From contig JAPLFF010000003.1 in the NCBI GenBank assembly GCA_026390775.1, positions 186,001 to 250,000 of the forward strand: a DNA stretch of 64,000 nucleotides, given 5' to 3'. The position numbers were made by a program, and so were the translations under genes. This DNA comes from Ignavibacteriales bacterium (GTDB lineage Bacteria > Bacteroidota > Ignavibacteria > Ignavibacteriales > Melioribacteraceae). Below, piece after piece: positions 40,457-49,122 of the stretch (position 1 is the first letter of the stretch; each line of letters starts with the position of its first letter). Under the pieces are notes generated by a model, which saw only the letters and a list, made by a program, of their open reading frames with translations, did not search any database and was not told the origin of the DNA.

Positions 40457-41647
40457 ATGTCGAATGAAATGAATTCGCCAAAGGCGAACCGCTCTGCGGG
40501 AAAAGAAGTAGCAGTAGTTGGTGTTGGAATGACAAAATTCGGAGAGCTGTGGAAAAAATCTTTACGGGATATTTTTGTTGAAGCGTCTTTGAAAGCGATA
40601 GAAAATTCCGGAGTTGATCATATTGATTCTATGTATGTCGGAACAATGTCCGGAGGATTATTTGTAGGACAAGAACATATTGGTGCGGTTATGGCTGATT
40701 ATCTTGGTGTTACGCCTGTCCCGGCGACAAGAGTTGAATCTGCTTGTGCATCCGGCGGCGCTGCATTTCGCCAAGCATATTTTGAAGTTGCTTCCGGACA
40801 AAGTGAAATTGTTCTTGCCGGCGGAGTTGAGAAGATGACAGACGGTGCAGACGTAACTGATGCATTGGCAACCGCCGCTGATCAGGAATATGAAGTTTAT
40901 AATGGAATTACTTTTCCCGGATTGTATGCAATGATCGCTCGGGCGCACATGCATCAATATAAAACTACGCGAGAACAACTAGCACATGTTGCGGTGAAGA
41001 ACCATAAAAACGGTTCGATGAATCCGAATGCACAGTTTAGATCGCCAGTAACTCTTGAACAAGTTATGAAAGCAACAATGGTTGCTGATCCGCTTCGATT
41101 GCTTGATTGCTCTCCGGTTAGCGATGGTGGTGCGGCAGTGATTGTCTGTTCTGTTGATTATGCGAAGAAATTGAAACAACCTTACATAAAAGTTATTTCT
41201 TCTGTACAAACTTCGGATACAATTGCACTTCACAGCAGAGAAAGTTTAACTGCTTTGAAATGTGTTTCTGTTGCCGCAGAGAAAGCTTATAAACAATCCG
41301 GACTGAAACCATCAGATATAAATTTTGCCGAAGTGCATGATTGTTTTACGATTGCAGAAATAGTTGTTACAGAAGATTTAGGATTTTTCGAGAAGGGAAA
41401 AGGCGGTGCAGCCGCTGAAAACGGATCAACAGCAATCGGCGGAAAAATTCCAATTAATACAAGCGGGGGATTAAAATCAAAAGGGCATCCGGTTGGTGCG
41501 ACTGGCATAGCACAGATCATAGAATGTTATGAACAATTAACCGGAAATGCCGGTGAACGCCAAGTTAAAAATGCTAAGTACGGTTTAACACAAAACATGG
41601 GCGGTTCCGGTGCAAGTTGTGTAATTCACATATTGGAGGCAGTATGA
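40457..41647 (+). CDS. Thiolase, archaeal SCP2-like type
   Basis: 396 residues from ATG 40457, which follows AGGGAG (40442-40447). ATGs further upstream (40406, 40436) lie inside the previous gene. The active-site Cys is in [18 protein letters not shown], a His in [12 protein letters not shown] and the last catalytic segment is [18 protein letters not shown]. It lacks the second Cys region of classical thiolases, as do archaeal thiolases paired with HMG-CoA synthase. It would join two acetyl-CoA or cleave a ketoacyl-CoA. Residues 2-16 ([15 protein letters not shown]) are an extra head encoded largely by a palindromic repeat (40474-40499); the family start is at [13 protein letters not shown]. 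Confidence 0.88.
   Translation: MSNEMNSPKANRSAGKEVAVVGVGMTKFGELWKKSLRDIFVEASLKAIENSGVDHIDSMYVGTMSGGLFVGQEHIGAVMADYLGVTPVPATRVESACASGGAAFRQAYFEVASGQSEIVLAGGVEKMTDGADVTDALATAADQEYEVYNGITFPGLYAMIARAHMHQYKTTREQLAHVAVKNHKNGSMNPNAQFRSPVTLEQVMKATMVADPLRLLDCSPVSDGGAAVIVCSVDYAKKLKQPYIKVISSVQTSDTIALHSRESLTALKCVSVAAEKAYKQSGLKPSDINFAEVHDCFTIAEIVVTEDLGFFEKGKGGAAAENGSTAIGGKIPINTSGGLKSKGHPVGATGIAQIIECYEQLTGNAGERQVKNAKYGLTQNMGGSGASCVIHILEAV
40474..40499. repeat. Palindromic repeat read in frame in the thiolase N-terminus
   Basis: TTCGCC-AAA-GGCGAA (40474-40488) followed by CCGC-TCT-GCGG (40489-40499) makes two perfect hairpins in a row. They encode SPKANRSAG between the start codon and the conserved first strand of the thiolase. 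The look is that of a mobile extragenic palindrome captured inside a coding frame, like the Rickettsia palindromic elements. Confidence 0.6.
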
Positions 41648-42033
41648 TCAGTCCAAGATATCATCGTGAAGTTCCTCAGCGTTATCGTCTTGAAGCAGGT
41701 AAATGCAAACAATGCGGACATATTTCCTTTCCGCCAAGATTGGTTTGTCCTAAATGTAAATCAAAAACTTTTGAAACAGTGAATTTAAGCAGAGAAGGAA
41801 AAATTTTAACGTTTACAATTATTCGTGTTGGACCGGATAAATTTTCCAAAGAAACTCCTTATGTAGTAGCCATTATAGAATTGAATGATGGAGTTCGTCT
41901 TACAGCTCAAGTAACAGATTGCGATGTGGATAAAGTAGAGATCGGTAATAAAGCAAAATTGATCTTCCGCAAAATACAAGATGAAGGGAAATCCGGTTTG
42001 CATTGTTATGGGTACAAAGCGGTTTTAGTATAA
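41644..42033 (+). CDS. DUF35 zinc-ribbon/OB-fold protein
   Basis: 129 residues. ATG 41644 follows GGAGG and overlaps the thiolase stop (ATGA). A zinc ribbon with four Cys, [18 protein letters not shown], comes first, then an OB fold with [28 protein letters not shown] and [11 protein letters not shown]. In archaea the DUF35 protein holds thiolase and HMG-CoA synthase together and shares a CoA-binding site. Its position immediately after the two enzyme genes is the same here. Confidence 0.92.
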   Translation: MISPRYHREVPQRYRLEAGKCKQCGHISFPPRLVCPKCKSKTFETVNLSREGKILTFTIIRVGPDKFSKETPYVVAIIELNDGVRLTAQVTDCDVDKVEIGNKAKLIFRKIQDEGKSGLHCYGYKAVLV

Positions 42034-42048
42034 TATATTTTTGTGAAA

Positions 42049-42092
42049 CTCTGTGTCTCTCTGTATAATATTTTCAGCAGAGTTACACAGAG
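42049..42092. repeat. Inverted repeat behind the DUF35 gene
   Basis: CTCTGTGT at 42049-42056 pairs with ACACAGAG at 42085-42092 across a loop of 28 bases. It lies in the 298-base gap between the DUF35 and AtuA genes, which contains this and the next repeat and no gene. Confidence 0.5.
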
Positions 42093-42144
42093 AATTCACA
42101 AAAACTAACAGATAGTTCATTTTCATCCCAATTATACTTTTCAT

Positions 42145-42242
42145 GTCTCCGCGTTCTTTGCGAATCTTTACTTTGCGTCCTCTGCGTATAAAAGATTTTA
42201 CCGCAAAGGGCGCTAAGAAAGCGCAAAGTTCGCAGAGAGTAG
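42145..42242. repeat. Dispersed intergenic repeat with TTTGCGTCC/CGCAAAG arms, copy 1
   Basis: The stretch contains CTTTGCGTCCTCTGCG, then AAAAGATTTTACCGCAAAG and GCGCTAAGAAAGCGCAAAG. A related sequence is present at 63790-63866, sharing GCGTCCTCTG, AAAAGATTT and a downstream CGCAGAG. This is a known kind of noncoding repeat in Bacteroidota genomes, able to fold back on itself; function unknown. Confidence 0.6.
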
Positions 42243-42302
42243 ATTTATTTTATTAGCTAACCGAGTTCAATCACTTCATTTTTATTCCAACCTGACCTTT
42301 CA

Positions 42303-42310
42303 TATCTTTG
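42303..42310 (+). promoter_or_regulatory. Candidate -7 box of the AtuA operon
   Basis: TATCTTTG at 42303-42310 is an exact TAnnTTTG. No TTTG is seen 17-23 bases upstream, so the promoter is incomplete by pattern. It would start a leader of about 15 bases before the TTG at 42332. Confidence 0.35.
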
Positions 42311-42331
42311 CACAGAAAATTTGGAGAATGT

Positions 42332-43693
42332 TTGAAAGACAAAATTCGCATCGCATCCGGATCCGGTTTCTGGGGCGATCTTCAATCAATTCCTTTACAG
42401 CAAGTAACCAAAGGTCCAGTTGATTATTTGATGATGGACTTTCTTGCAGAAGTTACTATGTCCATCATGCAGAAACAGAAGAAGAGAAATCCTGCTGCGG
42501 GATACGCAAAAGATTTAATTCAAATCATGAAAGATTTACTTCCTTACATTTCTGAGAAAAATATAAAAGTAATTACAAACGGCGGCGGCGCTAATCCAAT
42601 GGGCTGTGTTGAAGAAATTGTAAAGTGCGCACACAAACAAGGTATCAAAGGATTGAAGATTGGCGTTGTTACCGGAGATGATATTTTAGATTCACTTGAT
42701 AATCTATTGAAACACGGTGCCGGTTTGGATAACATGGAATCCGGTCAACATATAAAAGATGTGAAAGAAAAATTGATCAGCGCTAATGTTTATTTTGGTG
42801 CGCGACCAATTGTAGAAGCGTTGAAAAAAGGTGCGCAGATTGTTATCACAGGAAGAACGACAGATACTTCTCTAACTTATGCACCGATGATTCATGAATT
42901 CAAATGGGCGTGGGATGATTGGGATAAACTTGCCGCGGGAGTTATTGCCGGACATATTCTTGAGTGCGGCGGACAAGCAAGCGGAGGAAATTTTCTTGGC
43001 GATTGGAAATCTGTTCCCGACCTAGCACATATCGGTTTTCCAATTGCAGAAGCATATCCGAACGGAGAATTTGTAATTACAAAACATCAGAATACCGGCG
43101 GAATGGTTTCTGTTGAAACGGTGAGCGAACAACTGATGTATGAAATCGGCGACCCGACAAGTTATATCACTCCGGAATGTGTTGCGGATTTTACGTCTAT
43201 AAAGTTAGAGCAATTAGAAAAAGATAGAGTTAGAGTTTATGGAATTAAAGGAAAGCCCGCGACAGATTTATTTAAGGTCTCGATGGCTTATAATGATGGT
43301 TACACAGCAATAGGCAGTTTAACTTATAGTTGGCCGGATGCATTAGAGAAAGCTCAGAAGGCGGATGAAATTTTGCGGACACGTCTTTCTGATTTGGGTT
43401 TGAAGTTCGATGAAATTAGAACTGAGTTCCTTGGTGTAAATGCTTGTCATGGTCCGCTAGCATCTAAGCAAAATGAAATCAATGAAGTAGTTCTGCGGGT
43501 TGGAGTTCGGAGTATTCACCATCATGATGTTGAAGCATTTGCAAAAGAGATAGCACCGTTGATCTTAACCGGTCCGCCAAGTGTTACAGGCTTTGCGGGC
43601 GGTCGTCCTAAACCGAATGAAGTTATTGCTTACTGGCCTGCACTAATGCCGAAGAAACTAGTTCATCCAAAAGTTGAGATAATAACAACATGA
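42332..43693 (+). CDS. AtuA family protein (DUF1446)
   Basis: 453 residues. TTG 42332 follows GGAG at a five-base distance; an earlier in-frame TTG (42308) lies within the -7 box. The N-terminal text IRIASGSGFWGDLQSIPLQQ and LMMDFLAEVTMSIMQKQK, then ITNGGGANPMGCVEEI, VITGRTTDTSLTYAPM and ECGGQASGGNFLGDW, matches AtuA proteins. These are linked to acyclic terpene (citronellol/geraniol) and leucine-type degradation in Pseudomonas, but their reaction is not settled. With its small partner it follows the HMG-CoA synthase cluster, suggesting metabolism of a branched acyl-CoA. Confidence 0.85.
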   Translation: MKDKIRIASGSGFWGDLQSIPLQQVTKGPVDYLMMDFLAEVTMSIMQKQKKRNPAAGYAKDLIQIMKDLLPYISEKNIKVITNGGGANPMGCVEEIVKCAHKQGIKGLKIGVVTGDDILDSLDNLLKHGAGLDNMESGQHIKDVKEKLISANVYFGARPIVEALKKGAQIVITGRTTDTSLTYAPMIHEFKWAWDDWDKLAAGVIAGHILECGGQASGGNFLGDWKSVPDLAHIGFPIAEAYPNGEFVITKHQNTGGMVSVETVSEQLMYEIGDPTSYITPECVADFTSIKLEQLEKDRVRVYGIKGKPATDLFKVSMAYNDGYTAIGSLTYSWPDALEKAQKADEILRTRLSDLGLKFDEIRTEFLGVNACHGPLASKQNEINEVVLRVGVRSIHHHDVEAFAKEIAPLILTGPPSVTGFAGGRPKPNEVIAYWPALMPKKLVHPKVEIITT

Positions 43694-44004
43694 GTAAAAT
43701 AAAATTAATAGATATTGCACACGGACGCAGCGGTGATAAAGGCGATGCCGCAAATGTTGGAATCATTGCCTACGACGATAAAGGTTATGAAATAATTAAA
43801 AAACATCTGACTACCGAAAGAGTGAAAAAACATTTTGAAGGAATCTGTCTTGGTAAAGTTGAGCGTTTCGAAATGCCGAACATTCGTGCATTGAATTTTT
43901 TACTGCACAACACTCTTGGTGGCGGTGGAACTGTTTCGTTAAAACATGATGCTCAAGGTAAAACTCTTGCCGCAGCACTGCTAAGAATGGAAATTGAAAT
44001 TTAA
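43690..44004 (+). CDS. AtuA-associated small protein (ferredoxin-like fold)
   Basis: 104 residues, overlapping the AtuA stop by 4 bp (ATGA). The text IDIAHGRSGDKGDAANVGII and the C-terminal NFLLHNTLGGGGTVSL are typical of the small partner that in many bacteria is fused to the C-terminus of AtuA. Here it is a separate gene, so the two probably form one complex. Confidence 0.87.
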   Translation: MSKIKLIDIAHGRSGDKGDAANVGIIAYDDKGYEIIKKHLTTERVKKHFEGICLGKVERFEMPNIRALNFLLHNTLGGGGTVSLKHDAQGKTLAAALLRMEIEI

Positions 44005-44024
44005 TTATAAAAAAGGAATAGAAA

Positions 44025-45126
44025 ATGTTCGAAGATCAATTAAAAAGATTAAACGGCTACGCACAGAAGATCGAAAATTTACGGGGTTATCTTTAAGTTA
44101 GCCGATAAAGAAAAACAAATCGAAGAAATCCGAAAACAATCCGAAGCGCCTGGATTCTGGAACGATCAGAAAAACGCACAATCAGTTTTCCAAAAATCAA
44201 AATCTCTTCAAATCTGGATAGATGCATGGAATAAAATTGATGCTCAGCAAAAAAATCTAAGAGAGTTCATTGAACTTGCAGAAGCTGAACAAGATGAAAA
44301 GTTAGGAAGTGAAATTGATGCCGAACTTGATATCTTAGAAAAATCTTATTCCGATATAGAACTTAAAAGTATGCTCAGCGGTAAAGATGACGATAAGAAT
44401 TGTATTATGACAATTCATTCCGGTGCGGGTGGAACTGAATCTCAAGATTGGGCGCAGATGTTAATGAGAATGTATTTGCGTTGGGGCGAGCAGAACGGTT
44501 ACAAGATGAATTTAGTTGATTGGCTTGATGGTGATGGAGCGGGAATTAAAAGTGCTACCATCGAAGTTGAAGGTGAATTTGCTTTCGGATATTTAAAAGC
44601 TGAGAACGGTGTTCACCGTCTTGTTCGCATTTCTCCGTTCGATTCCAACAAACGAAGACATACTTCATTTGCATCAGTGTTTGTTATCCCGGAAGTTGAC
44701 GATACAATCGAGATTGATATTAATCCCGCTGATTTAAGAATTGATACTTTCCGTTCCGGTGGAAAGGGAGGACAAAACGTTAACAAAGTCGAAACTGCAG
44801 TACGCATTACTCACATCCCTACAGGAGTTGTAGCTGCATGCCAGACGGAACGGTCTCAGCTTCAAAATAAAACCAATGCTTTTAAAATGCTGCGTTCCCG
44901 TCTTTACCAGATTGAAGTTGAAAAGCAAACTGCTGCAGCTGATGAAATAGAAAAAACAAAAATGAAAATAGAATGGGGAAGTCAAATCCGTTCTTATGTT
45001 TTCCATCCTTATAATATGGTTAAAGATCACAGAACCAATCATGAGACGTCGGACACTCAGGGTGTAATGAATGGTGAAATAAATAATTTCATTAAAGAAT
45101 ATCTTCTAAAATTTACTCAGAACTAA
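44025..45126 (+). CDS. prfB: Peptide chain release factor 2, programmed +1 frameshift
   Basis: RF2 ends translation at UGA and UAA. The zero frame starts at ATG 44025 (after AGGAA) and runs 23 codons to LRGYL, where CTT is followed by TAA (44094-44096). The rest of the protein is in the +1 frame from AAG 44095 to the TAG/TAA-type stop at 45124-45126, total 366 residues, normal for RF2. After the shift the text [16 protein letters not shown] matches RF2 well. The tripeptide SPF ([18 protein letters not shown]) reads the stop codon and GGQ ([18 protein letters not shown]) hydrolyses peptidyl-tRNA. The in-frame stop is UAA, not the usual UGA. Confidence 0.95.
44083..44096 (+). promoter_or_regulatory. 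prfB +1 frameshift site
   Basis: GGGG (44083-44086), acting as an internal Shine-Dalgarno-like stimulator, TTAT, then the slippery CTT followed by stop TAA (44091-44096) and G. The layout equals the classical site except for the stop and one extra spacer base. When RF2 is scarce the ribosome slips from CTT to TTT and continues in the +1 frame. Confidence 0.88.
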
Positions 45127-45129
45127 GAG

Positions 45130-45543
45130 ATGAAATTTCTAACAGAATATCTTTGGTTTAGTACTTCAAAGAAAAGAGAATACATAAACATCACGGGTGA
45201 GGTAGAAAAGGCACTAAAGAAAAGCGGAATCAATGAAGGTATGATCTTAGTCTCTGCGATGCATATTACAGCTGGAGTTTATGTGAACGATGCTGAGAGC
45301 GGGTTGATTCAAGATATAGATGAATGGCTCGAAAAACTTGCACCGTTTAAATCTGATTATAGGCATCACAGAACCGGAGAAGATAACGGCGATGCACATT
45401 TGAAAAGCATGTTGGTCCATCATGAAGTTATTATTCCTGTAACAAACGGTAAACTTGATTTCGGTCCATGGCAGCAAGTTTATTATGCAGAGTTTGACGG
45501 GCAACGCAGGAAAAGAGTTTTAATAAAAGTTATGGGAGAATGA
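45130..45543 (+). CDS. YjbQ family protein (UPF0047)
   Basis: 137 residues, the full length of the family. Conserved segments are [31 protein letters not shown], the metal-binding-like [20 protein letters not shown] and [18 protein letters not shown]. The family has a weak thiamine-phosphate synthase activity, but the natural role is not established. It starts 3 bp after prfB. Confidence 0.92.
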   Translation: MKFLTEYLWFSTSKKREYINITGEVEKALKKSGINEGMILVSAMHITAGVYVNDAESGLIQDIDEWLEKLAPFKSDYRHHRTGEDNGDAHLKSMLVHHEVIIPVTNGKLDFGPWQQVYYAEFDGQRRKRVLIKVMGE

Positions 45544-45578
45544 AAGAGTAATTGAGAATTGAAAATTGCGAAATGAAG

Positions 45579-45599
45579 AATGGAGGACTTTTCCATTCT
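45579..45599 (+). terminator. Hairpin between yjbQ and the MGMT-like gene
   Basis: GAATGGA-GGACTTT-TCCATTC is a 7-bp stem in the 76-base gap. There is no T run, so it may be a weak terminator or an RNA-stabilising hairpin. The bases before it (TTGAGAATTGAAAATTGCG) are simple-sequence text frequent in such gaps. Confidence 0.4.
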
Positions 45600-45619
45600 C
45601 GAGAAGTTGAGATTGCCAA

Positions 45620-45961
45620 ATGAAACAAGATTTTTTTGATCGTGTTTATAAAGTTGTTGCTAAGATTCCAAAAGGAAAAGTTACCACGTATGGTGCAATT
45701 GCAGAAGTATGCGGAATTAGATCTTCAGCAAGAACGGTTGGCTGGGCATTGAATGGTGCAACACAATCCGGATTACCATGTCACAGAGTTGTAAATCGTT
45801 TAGGTGCTCTTACAGGTAAAGTACATTTTGGAGATATTCACTTAATGGAAGAACTCCTTCGAAGTGAAGGAGTTGAGTTTGATGAAAAAGGTTATGTGAT
45901 AATGGAAAAATATTTTTGGCAACCGAAAAAACTTAAAAAGAGTAAAAAGAAAAAAAATTAA
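45620..45961 (+). CDS. MGMT family protein, short form with PCHR motif
   Basis: 113 residues covering only the C-terminal DNA-binding domain of O6-alkylguanine-DNA alkyltransferases: IPKGKVTTYGAIAEVCGI, ARTVGWALNG and LPCHRVVNRLGAL. The size is that of alkyltransferase-like (Atl) proteins, yet the motif is PCHR with the acceptor Cys, where Atl proteins carry Trp or Ala. It might therefore still be able to take an alkyl group, or act as a lesion sensor. The C-terminus is very basic (KKLKKSKKKKN). It converges with the next gene, overlapping by 4 bp. Confidence 0.88.
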   Translation: MKQDFFDRVYKVVAKIPKGKVTTYGAIAEVCGIRSSARTVGWALNGATQSGLPCHRVVNRLGALTGKVHFGDIHLMEELLRSEGVEFDEKGYVIMEKYFWQPKKLKKSKKKKN

Positions 45962-46854
45962 TATCTGTTAACAGTCAGCGAAGAAACACCAGCATTTACA
46001 TCAATAATAATTCTTTTACCAATACTCGAAAAATTTTCCGTAATGTAATGACCTTTACCTTTACTATTAAAACCATGAATATTTTTTGATGATAATGCCA
46101 TATCAGTTTGAATTTCACATCCAACATTTGTCGGAACATCTATAGTGATATTTGCTGCACCCATTTCAACATTTACATTTGTAGTTTCTGATTTGTCACC
46201 AAGTTTTACGTATGTGCTTGTGGCACCGGAACGAAGTTCGAGATTTCTAATCTTAAATTTTGATAAATCCAGATTCGCTTTTGAAGCACCATAATTCAAT
46301 CTTATATCCCATATAGGATTTTCATTCATATTTACTTTTAAGTAATTCTTAAATCTTCCACCAAAGAAATTAAAATTTCTTTTGTGCAGATTGAATCTTA
46401 CGTTTGCTTTGTCATCATCTTTCCAAGTTTCAAAATCATATTCTGCTATATTCCCTTTCGTTTTGCCCTCAACCAATTTATCGGTAGTCTCTCCGAGAAT
46501 AAAAGTTCCGGCACCGGAATTAATTTCTAGATCTGCATTTGTAATCGCGGATTCGTAATCCTCGTTATAATACTCGGTATATTTTCCATCGTGTTCTGGA
46601 AAATCAAAACTATTAAAAGCATTTTCTACAAATCCAAAAAGAAGAAGTGCAAGAAAAATTCCGAACAAAGCACTTATTACAGGTTTAGCTAATGAATTTT
46701 TGAAAATTACTAGAGCACCCCAAAAGACAAAGATCATTGGCCAGATAGCGTAAACAAAATCAAATGAACTCTGAACAACATCGTACTTTGTCAAAAGGAA
46801 AAGAGCGCCGAGAGCTAAAAGAAAAAATCCCCAAAATAATTGTCCGCTTTTCAT
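45958..46854 (-). CDS. LiaF/DUF5668-like membrane protein
   Basis: 298 residues. Three or four membrane segments occupy residues about 1-80 (LFWGFFLLALGALFLL, AIWPMIFVFWGALVIF, ALFGIFLALLLFGFV). The remainder is a beta-rich domain with LEINSGAGTFILGE, LDLSKFKIRNLELRSGATS and VNVEMGAANITIDVPTNVG, the DUF4097/LiaF beta-helix pattern. Such proteins often pair with PspC proteins as envelope-stress sensors; a pspC-like gene lies just upstream on the same strand. Confidence 0.8.
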   Translation of the reverse strand: MKSGQLFWGFFLLALGALFLLTKYDVVQSSFDFVYAIWPMIFVFWGALVIFKNSLAKPVISALFGIFLALLLFGFVENAFNSFDFPEHDGKYTEYYNEDYESAITNADLEINSGAGTFILGETTDKLVEGKTKGNIAEYDFETWKDDDKANVRFNLHKRNFNFFGGRFKNYLKVNMNENPIWDIRLNYGASKANLDLSKFKIRNLELRSGATSTYVKLGDKSETTNVNVEMGAANITIDVPTNVGCEIQTDMALSSKNIHGFNSKGKGHYITENFSSIGKRIIIDVNAGVSSLTVNRY

Positions 46855-46867
46855 TTCTACCTCTCCA

Positions 46868-47317
46868 TTACTTTTTCATTGAATTCCAAATTAATGATCC
46901 TCCAATAAGTACAAACGCGATTGGAAGAACATCTCTTAAATCAAATGACGGAATTATGCGGTCTGCGAAAAAAATTAATCCAATAACAATTAGAATTATT
47001 CCGACAACAATTCTTCCTGAACCTTGTTTCTTCGGAAGAGATTGAGCTCCATCGAAATTCATAGAACTGGTTTGTGCAGATTGTCCGCCGGCATTTGTTG
47101 GATCATCAGTATTAACTTTATATGCGATCTCGAACGGTTCTTCCGGTACTACAATCCAAAGAATTATATAAAGAAGAATTCCAAACCCATGAAGGATTGT
47201 GACAACAACAAATAGAACTCTGACAAGTATTGGATCTAAATTAAAATACTGTGCAAGTCCTCCGGCAATACCCCCAAAAACTCTCACACGCCGTGAACGG
47301 TATAACTTGTCTTTCAT
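46868..47317 (-). CDS. PspC domain protein
   Basis: 149 residues from the ATG at 47317, which follows AGGTGAT; an ATG 24 bases earlier has no such site. The PspC domain covers about 1-62 (RRVRVFGGIAGGLAQYFN, VRVLFVVVTILHGFGILLYI, IVVPEEP). A linker leads to two more membrane segments near 95-145. It is 13 bp from the LiaF-like gene and probably co-transcribed in a membrane-stress module. Confidence 0.88.
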   Translation of the reverse strand: MKDKLYRSRRVRVFGGIAGGLAQYFNLDPILVRVLFVVVTILHGFGILLYIILWIVVPEEPFEIAYKVNTDDPTNAGGQSAQTSSMNFDGAQSLPKKQGSGRIVVGIILIVIGLIFFADRIIPSFDLRDVLPIAFVLIGGSLIWNSMKK

Positions 47318-47404
47318 GGCATCACCTTTTATTGTTTTCAATACTTAAGACGCACCTCAAATCAAAAGGTTTGCAAAATTTTAAAAACAAAATAGAGCTT
47401 CTGA

Positions 47405-47435
47405 TTTGAAAATACTATGCTTCTTACTAACTTTG
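47405..47435 (+). promoter_or_regulatory. Bacteroidota-type promoter of nadE
   Basis: TTTG (47405-47408) and TAACTTTG (47428-47435) with a 19-base spacer fit the TTTG/TAnnTTTG consensus exactly. The leader to ATG 47463 would be about 20 bases. Confidence 0.7.
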
Positions 47436-47462
47436 GTCAAAAGATAAAATGATTTTTCATTA

Positions 47463-49103
47463 ATGAAAATAGCAATCTGTCAATCAAATCCAATAATTGG
47501 TGATCTTAAAGGGAATTCCGCAAAGATTCTTTACAGATATAAGCAAGCTGTTTCTGATGGGGCAGACCTTGTGATCTTTCCGGAATTGTTTTTATGCGGA
47601 TATCCGCCGCTTGATCTTGTAGAAAAAAAAGAATTTAGAGAAGCCGTAAAAAATGCCGCAAATGAAATTGCATTTCAAACTAAAAAAGTCGGATTGATCT
47701 TTGGTACAATCACCGAAGATTATGAAGATAAAGTTGGGACGGGAGTTTACAATTCTGCCGCACTTTGTTATGATGGAAAGATTCAATTCGTTCAGAATAA
47801 AACTTTAATACCAAATTATGATGTATTTGATGAAGTCAGGTATTTCGAATCTGCAAAAGATGTTTTTGTTCATGAGTTCATGGGAGAAAAACTCGGTATC
47901 TCAGTTTGTGAAGACATTTGGAACGATGCAGATTATTGGAAACATAGACGATATACAACTGACCCGGTTCAAAAACTTGCTGATGATGGCGCTACTTTAT
48001 TGATAAACATTTCTGCCAGCCCATATGCATATGGTAAACGGAAAGAAAAATTTGAAATGCTGTCAGTCCTTACTAAAATAGATAATCTTCCTCTAGTTTA
48101 TGTTTGCTGTGTCGGCGCTCAAACAGAATTGATCTTCGACGGCGGAAGTATGTGCTTAAATTCTTCAGGTAAACTTCAAATGTTAGGCAAAACTTTTGAA
48201 GAAGATTATTTCATTTATGATTCGAAGAAAAATTATTCGGAAATAAAAGAGATTGAAAGTTCATTCGAAGAAGAAGTGTTGAACGCATTAATTCTTGGGA
48301 TGAAAGATTATGCAAACAAAACCGGTTTTAAAAAAGCTTTGGTTGGATTAAGCGGCGGGATTGATTCTGCGATTGTAACTTACATCGCAGCTAAAGCATT
48401 TGGTCCTCAAAATGTTCACGTTGTTTTGATGCCATCGAAATACTCAAGCGAAGGAAGTGTAACGGATTCTGAAAAATTAATTTCTAATCTCGGCATTACA
48501 TCAGAGAATATTTCGATTCAACCGGTTGTTGATAAAGCACTTGAGATGTTGAACTCGGCATTCAAAGAAAAATCTGAAGATGTTACTGAAGAGAATTTGC
48601 AATCACGTATCCGCGGTATATACTTGATGGCTCTTTCGAATAAGCATGGCTATTTGCTCTGCACAACAGGGAACAAATCGGAAATTGCAACTGGGTACGC
48701 TACTCTTTACGGCGATATGTGCGGAGCGGTATCGGTTATTGGTGATGTATATAAAACTCAGATTTATAAAATTTCCAACTTTATAAATCGAAACGAAGAA
48801 ATAATTCCTAAAGAAATAATTCTGAAAGTTCCTTCCGCAGAATTGCGTCCTAATCAAACAGACCAGGATTCACTACCGCCTTATGATTTACTTGATAAGG
48901 TCCTTAAAATGTATCTTGAAGAGCAAAAAGAATTTGGAGAAATTTGCAAAGAAATCGGTGATGCAAATATTGTAAAGAAAGTCTTGCGGTTAGTTGATAT
49001 GAATGAGTTCAAGCGCAAACAAACAGCGCCGGTACTTCGTGTTTCAACAAAAGCATTTGGTTATGGCAGAAGATTCCCAATTGTACAAGGTTGGAGAAAA
49101 TAA
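47463..49103 (+). CDS. nadE: Glutamine-dependent NAD+ synthetase
   Basis: 546 residues. The N-terminal nitrilase-like glutaminase has the catalytic triad in FPELFLCGYPP (Glu), NKTLIPNYDVFDE (Lys) and GISVCEDIW (Cys). The synthetase domain has the ATP loop GLSGGIDSAIVTYIAAK and CTTGNKSEIATGYATLYGD. It amidates nicotinic acid adenine dinucleotide with ammonia channelled from glutamine. Confidence 0.96.
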   Translation: MKIAICQSNPIIGDLKGNSAKILYRYKQAVSDGADLVIFPELFLCGYPPLDLVEKKEFREAVKNAANEIAFQTKKVGLIFGTITEDYEDKVGTGVYNSAALCYDGKIQFVQNKTLIPNYDVFDEVRYFESAKDVFVHEFMGEKLGISVCEDIWNDADYWKHRRYTTDPVQKLADDGATLLINISASPYAYGKRKEKFEMLSVLTKIDNLPLVYVCCVGAQTELIFDGGSMCLNSSGKLQMLGKTFEEDYFIYDSKKNYSEIKEIESSFEEEVLNALILGMKDYANKTGFKKALVGLSGGIDSAIVTYIAAKAFGPQNVHVVLMPSKYSSEGSVTDSEKLISNLGITSENISIQPVVDKALEMLNSAFKEKSEDVTEENLQSRIRGIYLMALSNKHGYLLCTTGNKSEIATGYATLYGDMCGAVSVIGDVYKTQIYKISNFINRNEEIIPKEIILKVPSAELRPNQTDQDSLPPYDLLDKVLKMYLEEQKEFGEICKEIGDANIVKKVLRLVDMNEFKRKQTAPVLRVSTKAFGYGRRFPIVQGWRK

Positions 49104-49122
49104 ATAAGTATGGAGTTCTTTT

